Origin: Liolophura sinensis
Lineage: Eukaryota > Mollusca > Polyplacophora > Chitonida > Chitonidae
Assembly (NCBI RefSeq): GCF_032854445.1
Contig: NC_088301.1
Span: 3,472,001-3,536,000, forward strand
Length of the DNA: 64,000 nt
Direction of reading: 5' to 3'
Shown here: one piece after another, positions 1 through 12,380 of the stretch
How the letters are laid out: every line of letters begins with the position of its first letter
How positions within the stretch are numbered: the first letter of the stretch is position 1
Translations under genes and position numbers: made by a program
Notes under the pieces: generated by a model
What the model was told of the DNA's origin: nothing
What the model saw: the letters and a program-made list of their open reading frames with translations, nothing else
Database searches by the model: none

Positions 1-2738
1 CATACGGTAACTTTGGAATATTCCGTTCCGACAAACCCCTTTATCGATTATATACGTTGTGTTATTGTCGTAATTACGACATGCCGATGAACAGCACGAA
101 GTGATGTGAAGATGCAGTCCACATCATTACAGGGCTCCGTTATTCTGTCAAACCATTACTACCAGGGTTTTGAGACATATTACTAACTTCAGATCTGGTT
201 ACCATATCCTGCAGCGAATAGAGGAACTATGCAAGAATTACTGTAATTCTCACTGGATAAAGATAATAGGGTGTATAAAAAGGGCAGATACTGGTTCAGC
301 AAAATCACCCCGAAACAACACTAACAAAATGAGTGAGAATCTAGTGGTAATGACAGGATCTAACAAAAATATTTGCATCAACCAAAAAAATAAAACTCTA
401 TCTTCAACACTAATCAATATGACTCTTCTAAGGACAACGTTATTCTAAAATGTTAATGAGTGTGTTACAATTTGGACAAGGGAGGGAACATGTCGACCAA
501 ATCGAGAACATGTCGACAACAATGACGGACCAAATCGAAATCACGTCGAAATATTATTCCACAGAGAGTGACAAAACGCTCCACTTACGAATAATCCTGG
601 GGCAAAGAACAACATGTAGTCTGCTGCAAGTCTGCAAAAGTAAACAAATGGATACTCAAGGTTATTATATGACAATAGCTGGGGGTGTCCTGTTTGTCTT
701 GGATTCTGTACTTTCATTTTCCAGGTCCGATGAGAACGCACAATTTAGCATCCATTGGACACATGTTAACATAGATCCAGAATTGAACTGAACAGTTGTT
801 TTCTTTTTTCTGTAAGATACGATAGCGTGTGTCAGCAAAGATGTTTCATTTTAATTTTGGAGTGTATCCAGTATAATTCATTCAATTAGTTATCATGTGG
901 ACAGTGTTCATTCCCATTTCCATGTTAAGATAATACGGTTGTTTTCTTCAGGACTGTAAATCAACAATATGACACCAAGGGACGTCACTATGTATATAGC
1001 TCGGGAATTACGAGTTGTTTCCCCTCACTTGCTGATCTCGGGGTCTTGGCGCAGAAGTATAAAGATGGGCTCAGCGTTAAGGTGAATACTCCAGCAGAGA
1101 CAGCAAGCAAGGCTCATAATTATCAAACCTGGAAAATGAACGTTGAGAGACTCTTTATCCTAAGCTGGAAAATAGTAGCGATGAAGGACTGAGTATTGAG
1201 TGGAAGTGGAGACGTGCTTTCGACCCTTGAAAATAAAGCAATGTTGCAGTCAGCCGAAACATTAAGTGCTTGATAATTATCAAACATGACAGTTAAATCA
1301 GAATGGTTAGAGAGCTTCATAGAAGACCCAATGACAATTGAATCCAATGGTCTATAGGTATCAAAAATCAAAACATTCCAGTTTATACTTTTGATCACAA
1401 ATGGTTTTCCAGACAGAAATACCAGAAGTGCCTTTAACACTTGCACATAAGTTGAGACCATTACGCATTTTAAAATATACTTACTTTTTTGGTAATGTAT
1501 TCCAAGCATCTTCAGATTTTGTCCCCCGAATGCCTAACACGAAGATAAGAAAACGGAAAATTCTTCTACATTAATGTTTTAATCTGAATACAACCTTCTG
1601 TTTTCAGATAACGTATTAAAAAATTATACAAAGTTAGCCTAACCTCTCAGGTTAACATTTGTTCATAATTTCAACAAAGTTAGAGTAGGTATATGACTAG
1701 AGACAATGGTATTCAACGGAGCGTATCTTCCAAATATGTAGAAAATAAAATGAATATTTAGCACTCGGCTTAAATTGTTTAATACATCTGATAACTTGAC
1801 CTGCTCATTATTCCCTGTCATTCGTGGTAAACTCATTTAGCTCTAAATAAGTAATAGGTCACTTTTCCTTATGTCCGTGATATGTGCATCTTTCTTTGGT
1901 AAAATCAACAGTATTCAGTTTAACAAGCATGTCACGTAACGGCGTAAAACAATGATCTGCTCCTCACAGATTGGTCCCATCTTGTTCAGCCATTAACACA
2001 TACATTGGTGGGCAAGTGGTTTCTTTACTTAATTAGCTCCAGACTGTTAACTGGGCGATGGTGGTCAGTTTTACTCGTGGGGAAATCCGCAGTGTCAGAG
2101 AAAAGTACCAGTTTCCGCGAGTGATGTATGTAGGACTATGGGCAAATGAACCTGTTTGTCACAAAAACCCCGCAAACATTGAGACAGGCATGTGGTAGTT
2201 TCACGTAAAGTCTTTCATGATGGAACTTTTTTTATTGTTTTTTTGTTTGTTTTTACTTTTTTTCACTTTTAATTCACATTAAAGGCAAAAAAGGAACATT
2301 CAAGTGAAGTATATGTCGGATGAGAGACCATTAAAAATCTTCAAAACTATTTCTATTTACTTTTTAGAATTAATTTTTCATCCTAGTAAAATGTACATGA
2401 AATGTTAGATTTTACGACAGCCTCTCTGACCACACTATAACCGGTGACGAAACCCACAAACTGTTAGATTTCAGCATTAAAACTGTCTACACTTCTAAAC
2501 CCGTGAATCCATTCGCCGACTGGACCTTTAAATGAAATATTTCCAGCAAAAAACTCTGAATGTTACGGTTTTGATACTTTCTGGGTCACTACCTACCACC
2601 GTGCAATATCTTATTTTACAACCATTTTAACCGGTTTGAAAAATTGTAAAAATTAAATCGAGCTATTTCATTTCATTTATATTTCATTATGGTGTTGTCA
2701 TCACATTTAATGGTTTTCTGAGGTTAGTTTCCACGTAC
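1..2738. other. No recognisable gene; left flank or intron of the MATE-like gene
   Basis: I recognise no gene here. A minus-strand open frame of 128 codons (1123-1509) contains hydrophobic stretches but matches no family I know and has no supporting splice context. Further exons of the MATE-like gene should lie in this direction on the minus strand. I searched by eye for the expected next exon, following the ACDTLFSQ segment, and did not find it, so it is either to the left of the window or too diverged. Confidence 0.5.
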
Positions 2739-2806
2739 CTGGGAGAAGAGGGTGTCACAAGCCAGACATAAACCAACGCAGACAAATATGCCAGTGGCAT
2801 TATTGC
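2739..2806 (-). CDS. Internal exon of a MATE/SLC47-like multidrug and toxin extrusion transporter (second exon seen)
   Basis: Read on the minus strand, this 68-bp exon lies between an acceptor ending TTTGTATTACAG and a donor CCCAG/GTACGT. In the second frame it encodes a segment ending ATGIFVCVGLCLACDTLFSQ. This aligns without gaps to the MATE-family segment that in human MATE1 reads approximately VTGVSVGFGLSSACDTLISQ. MATE proteins are 12-13-helix proton- or sodium-coupled antiporters that export organic cations; this part covers the second helix region. The frame needs the preceding exon to supply one base, which conflicts with the strongest donor of the exon at 5228-5329. The homology and both splice sites argue for a real or recently real exon. 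The rest of the gene is not visible, so whether the gene is functional is unknown. Confidence 0.72.
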
Positions 2807-5227
2807 CTGTAATACAAAGCATAGTAGGTAATATACATGTGTCATGTTCTATTGTTTACTTTATACGCGAGTCGATTTACCATTTGGAAAATTGATTGAT
2901 GGATAATCTGATAAACTGACAGGTCTCAAGCATTGTACTCAAGAATATTTCACATATATATCAGACAAATTTAGCTTAGTTGTTGTTGAAATAAACCCAG
3001 TTCCCGGAATGGTAAGAATGCACCACATCCCAGACAAGCACCTTAAACCACCGAGACGCATCAAAATATGACACATTTGTGGTAAGCAGGCGATCTTCCC
3101 TGTGAACTTCGTGTAAGTCCACCTGAAGGGCCACATGGTGTCTGTTTACATCTGGAGGGGATTTCATGTAAGCCAACATCAGAAAAAAAGTTCATCCCAT
3201 GAACTGTATTCCCGTCCGCGTAACACCGACAAGACGCATATACATCCCTGCCCCAGGATAGGATTAAAGTCTAACTAATGCTACTGTAAATGTAAAAAAT
3301 AGAACATTTAGCTGGATGAAGAGATATCTGGATGTAGATAATTATTTATTTATTTATCTGATTGATGTTTTGATGACCACATGATTGTGGTCAGGACTAT
3401 TGGAGGAGAAAATCAAAGTAAACCACCGCCTTGGCCAGGTACCTGTACCATTCCCCCCCCCCCCCCCCCCCCCCCCCCCCCGACGTGTACAGAGCGAACA
3501 TCATTGTCGCGAAGTACAGGCAGCTCCCCACGTGTACACAGGCTGGTCTGTTCGGTGGTATGTAATAGGCTGTAATAGACGATGACTACCTTCTTTCATC
3601 GAATAAGCAAATTCTATCGTTCTTATGAAAGAACAATTTAGAGGCAGTGTAAAATAATGAGCTCTGCAAAAATGGTGTATCTTAAATGGCACACCTCGGG
3701 TCGAGCAATAAAACGATTGTGTGCGTAGGCTAGCGCCTTCAGTCTCCATGTTGTCCTTGTCAATCAAACCGCTTTGTGCAGGCCATAGACACCTCCGCTC
3801 TGTGCGGTGCCCATCAGCCTATATATGGCTCTATACCCTCCACGCGCAAGTCATAAAAACTCCTTACTTAATACACTTTATTGACGAGGAGAATTTACAG
3901 GGGTTAAATTGTAAATTTATCAAACATACATCGTTGTGTTATAAAACTCAGGTATTTAGTTTACGTGTGTGGTAACAACCTGCCAGAGGTGGGAGCATCC
4001 ACCACCCTTTTCTCGCCCCTTCCACCACTCCCAGCACCATTACCCCTATCAACAGCACTCTTATGACCATCTCTTCTATTAAACGTCTGTTGAGGACGCC
4101 CCGCTAATGTCTGGGCAGTTGATTATTTTTCAAGAGTGAACACTAACAGTTAGTGGTGACGGCTTGAAACACCGAGTGTCCCTTCGTTTTGTGAAAGATA
4201 CAGCCGGATTCGAACCCACGAGCTATCCGGGAACACCATTGAACATACAGCTTTTGGACGAGTTTAAACATTTGTTGTGACGTCAATCCTTTGTCTGAGC
4301 GAGCGCTTCTATTTCAAGAATAGACGGGTATTGGGAAAGGTGTCTAGATATAAGCCGATACCAAACTGTATAATGCACTTTCCAAGAGACAGACAGTCAT
4401 CAGGCATCACCTACAATGGATACTGACAGAGAACCTGTGTGTAACAATAAAAACAGTAACGAATCCGTGGCTGTCACAGTACGAAAGAAATACAGTCAAT
4501 ACTTTATTGCATGCCAGAGGTCACTCATATTATTCATATTATTAAGCAATACACGGAAGATGAGATATACTCCATTACATAATCTTACACACCCTATGTA
4601 TGCTCATGTAGTAACCCATATAGAGTACAACCAAATGGACTCGCATTGGCTAAAAGTTCTTAAACTGTTGCACTAAAACTTCATGTAACACCCTCACGAA
4701 AGATCACGCAGGACAGTCGGCACGAATGAGCCTTCATTGACACGTATTCTTTTATATTTCTCTAAAATGACACCACGCGATTCTTGAAAAATAATCGGCA
4801 TCTGTATAGCACTGGACTCTGACGTTTAAGTAAGAGAAACGCCTTGCAAGTGACGCTTCTTGAAAATAATCGGCTCGGCGCACCGCGCCTCTCCCATTAT
4901 TTTTCAAGATTTTTTGTCATTTGCTCTACTACTTAACCGCACTCCTATCACCACCACTCCTATCACCACCACTTCCATCACTATCACTCCTATCACCACC
5001 ACTCCTATCACTATCACTCATATCACTATCACTCCTATCACCACCACTCCTATCACTATCACTCCTATCACTATCACTCCTATCACTATCACTCCTATCA
5101 CCACCACTCCTGTCACCACCACTGCTATCTATCACCACCACTCCTGTCACCACCACTGCTATCTATCACTACCACTCCTGTCACCACTACTCCTATCACC
5201 ACCGTTACCCCAAAACTGTAAACTCAC
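2807..5227 (-). other. Intron of the MATE-like gene
   Basis: This stretch separates the two MATE-like exons. It holds a poly-C run at about 3453-3480, a 15-bp minisatellite near its 5' end, and a short tRNA-like stretch around 4205-4224. An 86-codon plus-strand frame begins at 4416 in a fair start context (CCTACAATGG) with TATA-like sequence about 70 bp upstream. It matches nothing I know and may be chance. Confidence 0.55.
4941..5203. repeat. 15-bp minisatellite, about 17 copies
   Basis: The units alternate between ACTCCTATCACCACC and ACTCCTATCACTATC. The array ends only about 23 bp from the splice donor of the MATE-like exon. Because 15 is a multiple of three, it keeps reading frames open on both strands; these frames are not evidence of protein coding. 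Confidence 0.95.
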
Positions 5228-5329
5228 CGAAGTAGCCAGAGCTGCTGCATCGAGTTCCTCCTTCCCCAAATGACCACAGAAAATCAATGCGATTGGGGTA
5301 AAAGAGAAGGTAAAGAAAGAAGTCAGGGC
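5228..5329 (-). CDS. Internal exon of a MATE/SLC47-like multidrug and toxin extrusion transporter (first exon seen)
   Basis: This 102-bp minus-strand exon follows a strong acceptor (pyrimidine-rich tract ending TTCATGCAG) and precedes a consensus donor TCG/GTGAGT. It encodes 34 residues including IFCGHLGKEELDAAALA, the first-helix signature of eukaryotic MATE transporters (FCGHLGKLELDAV in human MATE1). The next exon (2739-2806) continues the family in the right order. One oddity is that the consensus donor leaves phase 0, while the next exon needs phase 1. A weaker donor 4 bases on (GTTTAC) would restore frame but add one residue. This could mean a pseudogene, a sequence error or use of the weak donor. 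The open frame also runs upstream through the acceptor, so the exact 5' edge is inferred from the splice signal. Confidence 0.72.
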
Positions 5330-5640
5330 CTGCATGAAGGAAAAACAGGAAATGGTTAAAAGTGGCTTTCTGTTGGAAATATCACCCAATTTATCCATCC
5401 CATACAGGAAGAGACAAAAGCTCTCGTTTGTGCGGAAACACTACAGGATTAACAGTATCGCCGTTATTTATGACTAACCCACAATTCTATTGTTTAAACA
5501 AATTTATAATTCACATTCATCCATTTCAGAGCTGTTTTATGCATTTTAAACCTGATACTACATTTTTTAACCTGACATCATGGTGTATTAAACAGGTGAC
5601 CAGAAGCCATAAATTTGCATAAAACATTTACATGCCCAGA
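5330..5640. other. No recognisable feature
   Basis: This is upstream intron or 5' flank of the MATE-like exon. No earlier exon is recognised; the N-terminus of this family is poorly conserved, so it could be missed by eye. Confidence 0.4.
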
Positions 5641-5843
5641 TCAGTGGAGAGTGGAGAGTGTGTCCAGCAGGTCAGTGGAGAGTGTGTCCAGCAGGTCAGT
5701 GGAGAGTGTGTCCAGCAGGTCAGTGGAGAGTGTGTCCAGCAGATCAGTGGACAGTGTATCCATAAGAGCAGTGGACAGTGTATCCGTAAGATCAGTGGAC
5801 AGTGTATCCGTAAGATCAGTGGAGAGTGTGTCCATCAGATCTT
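5641..5843. repeat. 24-bp minisatellite, about 8 copies
   Basis: The unit is about CAGTGGAGAGTGTGTCCAGC plus four bases. The first copies carry GAGAGTGTGTCCAGCAGG and later copies GACAGTGTATCCGTAAGA, so two sub-variants lie in separate blocks. The period is a multiple of three, so open frames arise on both strands without coding meaning. Confidence 0.95.
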
Positions 5844-6190
5844 GGACGTAAGGATAGGTGTCATGATAAATGTGGTTTTTGTTTTGTTTTGTTTTTTGAT
5901 AAAGCGGTCCAAAATTAATCACTAGTGTCCAAAATCAGTTTTTCAAACTATTGCCGAATTTAATCTGCAAGACGGGAGCAACTTAAAAGCATTATTATGA
6001 AAATTATATGAATTACATAAAATCAGTCGTTAAAAAAGTACTGTTTTTCTCAAACTGTAGAATTACTCAGACAATTAATATAACATTTGAAGGGTTGTAA
6101 TGCTGTTAATGCGAATGGGGTGCATCCTTACATTTCCTTTACCTACAAATTAAATTCAGTTTCATCTAAAACAATCTCAAATTTGATGTC
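5844..6190. other. AT-rich spacer between two minisatellites
   Basis: I see nothing here beyond T-rich and A-rich tracts. Confidence 0.5.
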
Positions 6191-6335
6191 ATGTCGGCAG
6201 TGCTCTATATCATGTCCACAGTTCTGTATAGAATGTCCGCAGTTCTATATACAGTACAAAATGTCCTCAGTTGTACATATAATGTCCTCGGTGCTGTATA
6301 TAATGTCTTCAGCTCTGTATACAATGTCTGCCCAT
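6191..6335 (-). repeat. Inverted units of the 21-bp satellite
   Basis: About seven diverged units of the form ATGTCCTCAGTTCTGTATA lie here. They are the reverse complement of the main array's unit (reverse complement ATGTCAGCAGTAGTGTATA). The switch of orientation falls at about 6335-6348. Divergence is higher than in the main array. Confidence 0.82.
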
Positions 6336-6347
6336 AGTTGTTATATA

Positions 6348-8179
6348 ATGAAATACACTACTGCTCACATGATATACACTACTGCTAACATGATATACAC
6401 CACTGCTGACATCATCCACACTACTGCTCACATCATGTACACTACTGCTGACATGATATACATCATTGCTGACATGATATACACTACAGCTTACATGATA
6501 TACACTACTGCTCATATGATATACACTACTGCTCGCATGATATACACTACTGCTTACATGATATATACTACTGCTGACATGATATACACTACCGCTGACA
6601 TGATGTACACTACTAGTGATATAATAAACACTGCCGCTGACATGATATACACTATAGTTCACATGATATACACTACTGCTTACATGATATACACTACTGC
6701 TTACATGATATACACTACTGCTCACATGATATACACTACCGCTAACATGATTTACATTATTGGTCGCATAATATACATTACTGCTCACAGGATGTACACT
6801 ACTGCTGACATAAGATACACTACTGCTGACATAATATACACTACTTCTCACATAATATACACTACTGCTCACATGATATACACTACTGCTGACATGAAAT
6901 ACACTACCATTAAGATGATGTACACTACCACTAAAGTGACATACACTACTGCTCCCATGAAATACACCACCGCTCACACAATATATACAACTGCTCACAT
7001 TATGTACACTATTGCTGATATGATACACACTACTGCTGACATGATATACACTACCGCTGACATGATATACACTACCGCTGACATGATACACACTACCGCT
7101 GACATGATATACACTACTGCTCACATGATATACACTACAGCTGACCGGATATACACTACCGCTGACATGATATACACTACCGCTGACATGATGTACACTA
7201 CTAGTGATATAATAAACACTACCGCTGACATGATATACACTTTGGCTCCCATGAAATACACTACCGCTCACATGATATATACTACAGCTCACATGATATA
7301 CACTACTACTGACATTATATACACTACCATTGACATAATATACACTACTACTGATATGATATACACTACTGCTCGCATGATATACACTACTCCTGACATG
7401 ATATACACTTCTGCTGACATGATATACACTACTGCTCACATGATATACACTACCGTTGACATGATATACACTATTGGTCACATGATATACACTACTGCTC
7501 ACATGACATACACTACCGCTGACATGATATACACTACTGTTGACATGATAAATACTTCTGGTGATACGATAAACACTACCGCTGACATGGTATACACTAC
7601 TGCTTACATGATATACACTACTGGTGACATGATATACCCTTCCACTGACATGATATACACTACTGCTCACATGAAATACACTACCGCTAACATGATATAC
7701 TCTACTGCTCACATGCTATACACTACCGCTCACATGATATACACCACCGCTGACATGATATACACTATAGCTCACATGATATACACTATTGTTCACGTGA
7801 TCTTCACCACTGCTTAAATGATATACACTACTGCTCACATGATATACACGATTGGTCACATGATATACATTACTGCTCACATGATATACACTACTGCTGA
7901 CATGAAATACACTACCGTTCACATGATATACACCTCTGCTGACATGATATAGACTGCTGCCTTCATGATATACACTACTGCTCACATGATATACACTACT
8001 GCTGACATGAAATACACTACCGTTCACATGATATACACCTCTGCTGACATGATATAGACTGCTGCCTTCATGATATACACTACTGCTCACATGATATACA
8101 CTACTGCTCACATGATATACACTACAGCTGACCTAATATACACCTTTGCTCACATGATATACACTACCGCTGACATGAT
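6348..8179 (+). repeat. 21-bp satellite array, about 87 copies
   Basis: The unit is about ACATGATATACACTACTGCT plus one base. Variants are interspersed, and longer copied blocks are visible. A distinctive pair of units containing ACTAGTGATATAATAAAC occurs at about 6600 and again 588 bp later (28 units). A 105-bp block (5 units) is duplicated at about 7900-8090. Since 21 is divisible by three and the unit lacks stops in several frames, a 576-codon frame runs on the plus strand (6087-7817) and a 467-codon frame on the minus strand. I treat both as artefacts of the repeat. Confidence 0.96.
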
Positions 8180-9837
8180 TCAATTGTACAATATTCTTTG
8201 CGATTTTGGCTTGATTATGTATCCAGTGCGGTTTATTTCATATTTCAGTATATACGTCTGAATGTAAGTTTGAAATATATTCTGGATTAGTGCAGATTTT
8301 GCTAAAACTTACAATGGGCCAAGAAATTTTGATCAGTTGCTTGAGCTCTTCCTTCAAACCTGTAGGAAAGCATTTCTGGATTAACGAGGGCTTGTCCGGA
8401 TTTACCCAATTCCCTGTAAGAGATACGAAAACATTTGATCTTACTTAAACAGTCACCTTCCTGTTAAGATTTCAGGAAGCTAAGATTTCACAAAAATTGT
8501 GTTAACCATGTTCATAACAGATTTTAGGTTCAAAATTTAAGGAGGCTTATTAAAACAAAATAATTATTCGAATAAAAAGTGTGAATCTATACGTCGAAAC
8601 AGACATCCTTATACCAGCAATCAAACAATAAGGACGTTCGGGGACAATAAGGGCAAGGTCAATTCCCAAAAACGACGTATAACACAAAACGCGAAAGAAC
8701 TAAGAAAGTATTTAAAGTACGAAAATAGGGCGGAATCATGCAAAGAGAAGGGGTCAACATTTTAGAGTCACGTTGGAAAGACGCAAAGTATTGTCTAGGC
8801 GAATGAGTGAAATCAGTATTCAAATCTTGTGTCATGCTAGAATATTGGTTTTCGATAACAAAATATGTATCTCAGTTGTAGCTGTTGAAAAATTTTGTGA
8901 AAAGAAAGTTAAGTGTTATGACAAGTCCACGAACAGCCCCAGTGTCTGTATACTGTGACTTAGAGAAGTGTAGCGATTCTTTTATTTTATACAACATTCC
9001 AACGAGGCACCTCTTTAAAGATTTTGGCACTGGCACTTGTCTAATACAATGAGACATTGTCTTCATAATTCGGAAGCAAAGAAAAGAAGAAAGAAAAATT
9101 GACGATATCTGCCAAATATCATCCAGTCTGTCTGTAATTGTGGATTTGTATATATAGCTCTTACACAGTCGTGCACTTTTGGATGCTTTCTGTATGTATC
9201 CTAACAATATAAAACTCTTAATGTCAATAAGAGGACGTAATTCCCCATGCGCATGACCGGTGTTTCTTCGCTGTGGAAAAAGGGTGACCGTAGTTTTATG
9301 GGTGTCGTCTACAGACAAATGTTAAGCGGACGGGAGTTCCAGCAATGAAGTCTTGGTAACACAGCTAAAACTATATGATAAACTACGCCGTACATGGTCG
9401 CTTTTACAATATCACACGTGCCGGCTTGTTCTCTACTGCTGCCCATGAATACTCACCTCCTGAGTTTGGAGGACAATCTCCGCGAGTTGTCTTATCTTCG
9501 CCATGTGCGTCTGACACCACACCGGATGTTGTGCCGTCCTGATTCGTCGCCATCCCACTCCTCTACAAACGCCTCCCAGTCAGTTCGATCTGGAGCGACC
9601 AATTTATTTTTTTGAAATTGGTATTCATAAACATATCTACAAAATCTGCACTGCATAAATGAGAGAGATGTCTACAACATGGTGAACTGTATAGTTTTAA
9701 CAATTTTACCGGGCCTTGACCGACAGGATGGGTGATCAGCCTTGGTGATGTAGGCCTACAACCATTGAACAGAAGTATAGGTTGAGTATTATACGTGTCA
9801 TAGCCTGCGTGAAAGCAAGGCTCGCCGCCATCAATGG
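8180..9837. other. No recognisable gene
   Basis: This stretch contains one copy of a dispersed repeat (8640-8815). The short open frames, including a 148-codon minus-strand frame at 8872-9318, match nothing I know. Confidence 0.45.
8640..8815 (+). repeat. Diverged copy of an unclassified dispersed repeat
   Basis: Landmarks such as CAATTCCCAAAA followed by ACACAAAAC, and later TTGGAAAGACGC followed by GTCTAGGCGAAT, recur in the same order at 33.76-33.93 kb and 56.28-56.45 kb. This copy is the most diverged. No coding capacity or terminal repeats are visible, so its class is unknown. Confidence 0.5.
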
Positions 9838-9992
9838 TTGATTTATTTATTTATTTGATTGGTGGTTTACGCCGTATTCAAGAATATTTCATTTATACGA
9901 CGGCGGCCAGTATAAATGTGGGAGGAACCGGGGCAGAACCCGGGGCAAATCCACGACCATCCGCTGGTTGCTGACAGACCTTCCAACGTACA
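9838..9992 (-). mobile_element. SINE-I, 5'-truncated copy
   Basis: The minus-strand copy shows the family tail (TTTATTTATTTGATTGGTG, then ACGCCGTATTCAAGAATATT) and the body motif ACGACGGCGGCCAG, followed by a GGGCAGAACCCGGGG-like block. The tRNA-derived head is missing. Confidence 0.88.
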
Positions 9993-12052
9993 TTCATGGG
10001 TGATGTACCTGGAGTAAATGAAAGGACACCCAATTATAAAGTTCAACTTTCTAATGTAAAACGCATTGCTCCTTCGTCATTCTTGGGTGTTTATATCGTT
10101 CCAAAAGGGAGAAGGATGCACTGCGCTGTCTTATTCCAGGAATCATAAAAACACAGAGAGCTGCAATAAACAGAAAAGTAAATAGAAACAGTGCCAAAAG
10201 TGCTAAACAGGCTATATTAAAGAAAAAAAAATCCACATTTGCTAATCAAATCAAATTTTCTGTATTTATCCAGAATACATGAAGTTCAAATTATTGCAGC
10301 CCTATAATATCAGACTCGCACAAGCACCATTTGTAGTGTTAATGATAATACTGTTTGAATAAGTTATTATGCGACTTGCTTTATAAATTTTAGAATATGT
10401 TCTTATGATTTTGAACTGTAACAGATGTTTTAACAAATTGATTTTGTGAAAGGAAATTATCGGGGCTTTTCCAAAATAACAGCAAAAATTTGATTGAATT
10501 TGCGCTGATCGATTTTTTGCCTCAAACTATCCAGTATATCCTCTTAAATCTTAAGTACAGTTGAACTTAACTTAAGAAAATCTCACGGCGTGTGTCAACT
10601 GTCAATTCAAACTAGACAGGTACATGTGATTCCTTATGTTATTATGAAGTGTAACAGGTGTAGTGCTTGTCGATTAAACGTTTGGAATTTTCAGTATTCA
10701 GCTATGTATATTGATTTATAGGTAAACCACCACGATTTTATCCACAGGAGAGTCTGCACTGGATTCCTACACTAAATATGGGACATAGTAGACTGAAGAA
10801 CACATCGGAGATTGCGATTTCTATGGACAACAGAACTGTTGGGCGAACACAGTTAGCGCAAGATAGGGAAGCTATAGCGGTCATTTTGTCTTTTAAAATA
10901 TTTTTCTTACCAGATATGAAGATAACGGATGAAGGTAATTATCTGCAAACACATACATATTAGTTACTTTAATGAGCCATGGTACTACGATAGTGCAATA
11001 AAATTTCTCTGAAACATGCCATCTCAAGTATGACGCACAGATGTAGTTTTTGAGACATCACAAGCTAATACAAATTCAGTATCATACTTAACTGAGCATA
11101 CATGCCCTTATAAACATATACTTTTAAAATAATAAGAAGAAGTACGGAATAATAACCTATAAACTGAAAATAATAAGTTTTGTTGGATCATAATGGTTTG
11201 GTTTGGTTTAAGATGAGGACCTGTCGCCCGCTGTAAAAGTACGGATGAGTAGTTGCTGGCACAGTTCAAATTCACTGAAGAACAAATTGTAACAAAATTC
11301 ACTGCCCTAACAGAGCAGTTGGAAATTAGGAGATTCTCACTGGAAAGAGACAATGAAACTCTTAGATATGACAGCATGAAACGGACCCAGAGGAAATCCT
11401 ACGTTTAAATCGTCAAACAGACGCTGTAGAAGACAAAGACACTGCCCCAGAATAGTGTGGTTGCTTATCCAGTATTCGTGTTTATGGTATCCATAATGAC
11501 AACAGCTACATCGACCGACGAATGTCCGGTACGACTTGTTCAGACTATGGGCATGTATGAGAGATATTATATTATATTATGAGTGTATTAGAGATAAATA
11601 CATTGGCATAGCTCACCCTGCTTGACCCACACGAGCAGACCTAAAATAGAAACCTAGAGGTAGTACCTCTTAAGGGTACACAAATCATACACTCCAAATC
11701 AATCAGTGCTGAAATCCACAAAAATTAATCCACTTTTTCTGTCCTCGTGGCTCAGTGACGGTAAACTCTCCGCTAAATACTATACCGAACACGTACGTGA
11801 AATCAAATCTCGTGCCTGCATTGACGGATTGATCTTATCAATCTTATCAGGCAGTTCTTCCCAGCGCAGTACTCCTGTCACAGATGCTAAGACACAAACT
11901 CACCCCCCACACACACCCCACACACACGCCCACCACCAACACACACGCAATGTTAGAGCACAACTGAATGTGTGTCTTGCTGAGGTGTTACTATTCTATG
12001 AATTTCTGGTGTAGCTTGATAATATAGTACAGATCTCGTTAAAGGGTACATT
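9993..12052. other. No recognised gene
   Basis: This region holds the candidate C-terminal exon at 10051-10236 and a CA-rich stretch at about 11893-11945. No other feature is supported. Confidence 0.4.
10051..10236 (-). CDS. Candidate C-terminal exon of an unknown membrane protein
   Basis: This minus-strand frame encodes a long hydrophobic stretch (ACLALLALFLFTFLFIAALC), then a basic, serine-rich tail with RQRSASFSLLERY, and ends at a TAG. A possible acceptor (TTTATTGCAG) lies inside the hydrophobic part. The hydrophobic-then-basic order fits a membrane span and cytosolic tail. T-rich DNA also produces hydrophobic frames by chance, and I recognise no family. Confidence 0.15.
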   Translation of the reverse strand: MDFFFFNIACLALLALFLFTFLFIAALCVFMIPGIRQRSASFSLLERYKHPRMTKEQCVLH

Positions 12053-12144
12053 CTCCGTTCCGGTCCTTCTACGAAACCGTAAAGTGTTGAAATGAAAACG
12101 GAGCGGAACTATAAAACGGTAAATAAAACCGGAACGAACGGAGA
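12053..12144. repeat. Short foldback sequence
   Basis: The arm CTCCGTTCCGG at 12053-12063 pairs with CCGGAACGAACGGAG at 12130-12144 after a small bulge. About 66 bp of loop also carries CGGAGCGGAACT, a further degenerate copy of the arm. This may be a decayed foldback element. Confidence 0.5.
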
Positions 12145-12229
12145 GAAAAGAACGAAATGGATACCCCAGAGAACGTTATTAAATTGACCTTAAACTGACA
12201 GTTTTTAGGCCAGTAGGGCTCTGGCTTAC

Positions 12230-12380
12230 CTAAACTCTTTGGAACCCAGCAGCGTACGGCATGCACCTGGGCAAGCCTTTGGCAGTTGGGGCACCGTTGT
12301 TTGATACTCTCTTCATCCAAGAGTGTGCATAGTGTATGAAGAATGTAGGCAGTGTGACGGACAAACATTGACTGCTCCAT
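12230..12380 (-). CDS. Candidate exon, unknown product
   Basis: The minus-strand frame from an ATG at 12380 runs to a good donor (TTTAG/GTAAGC) at 12230. It contains a CPNC motif and RCWVPKSL. The Cys pair could belong to a small zinc-binding segment, but I recognise no family and see no partner exons. This is a speculative call. Confidence 0.12.

Noticed and set aside
3381-3585. Proline-rich frames around 3450
   Set aside because: They are produced by the poly-C run.
4860-5273. Frames encoding PITTT or GGDRS repeats
   Set aside because: They are translations of the 15-bp minisatellite in several frames.
6087-7817. A 576-codon plus-strand frame with MIYTTAD-type repeats, and a 467-codon frame on the other strand
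   Set aside because: Both follow from a 21-bp unit without stops. Frames are open on both strands at once, and there is no unique flanking protein sequence.
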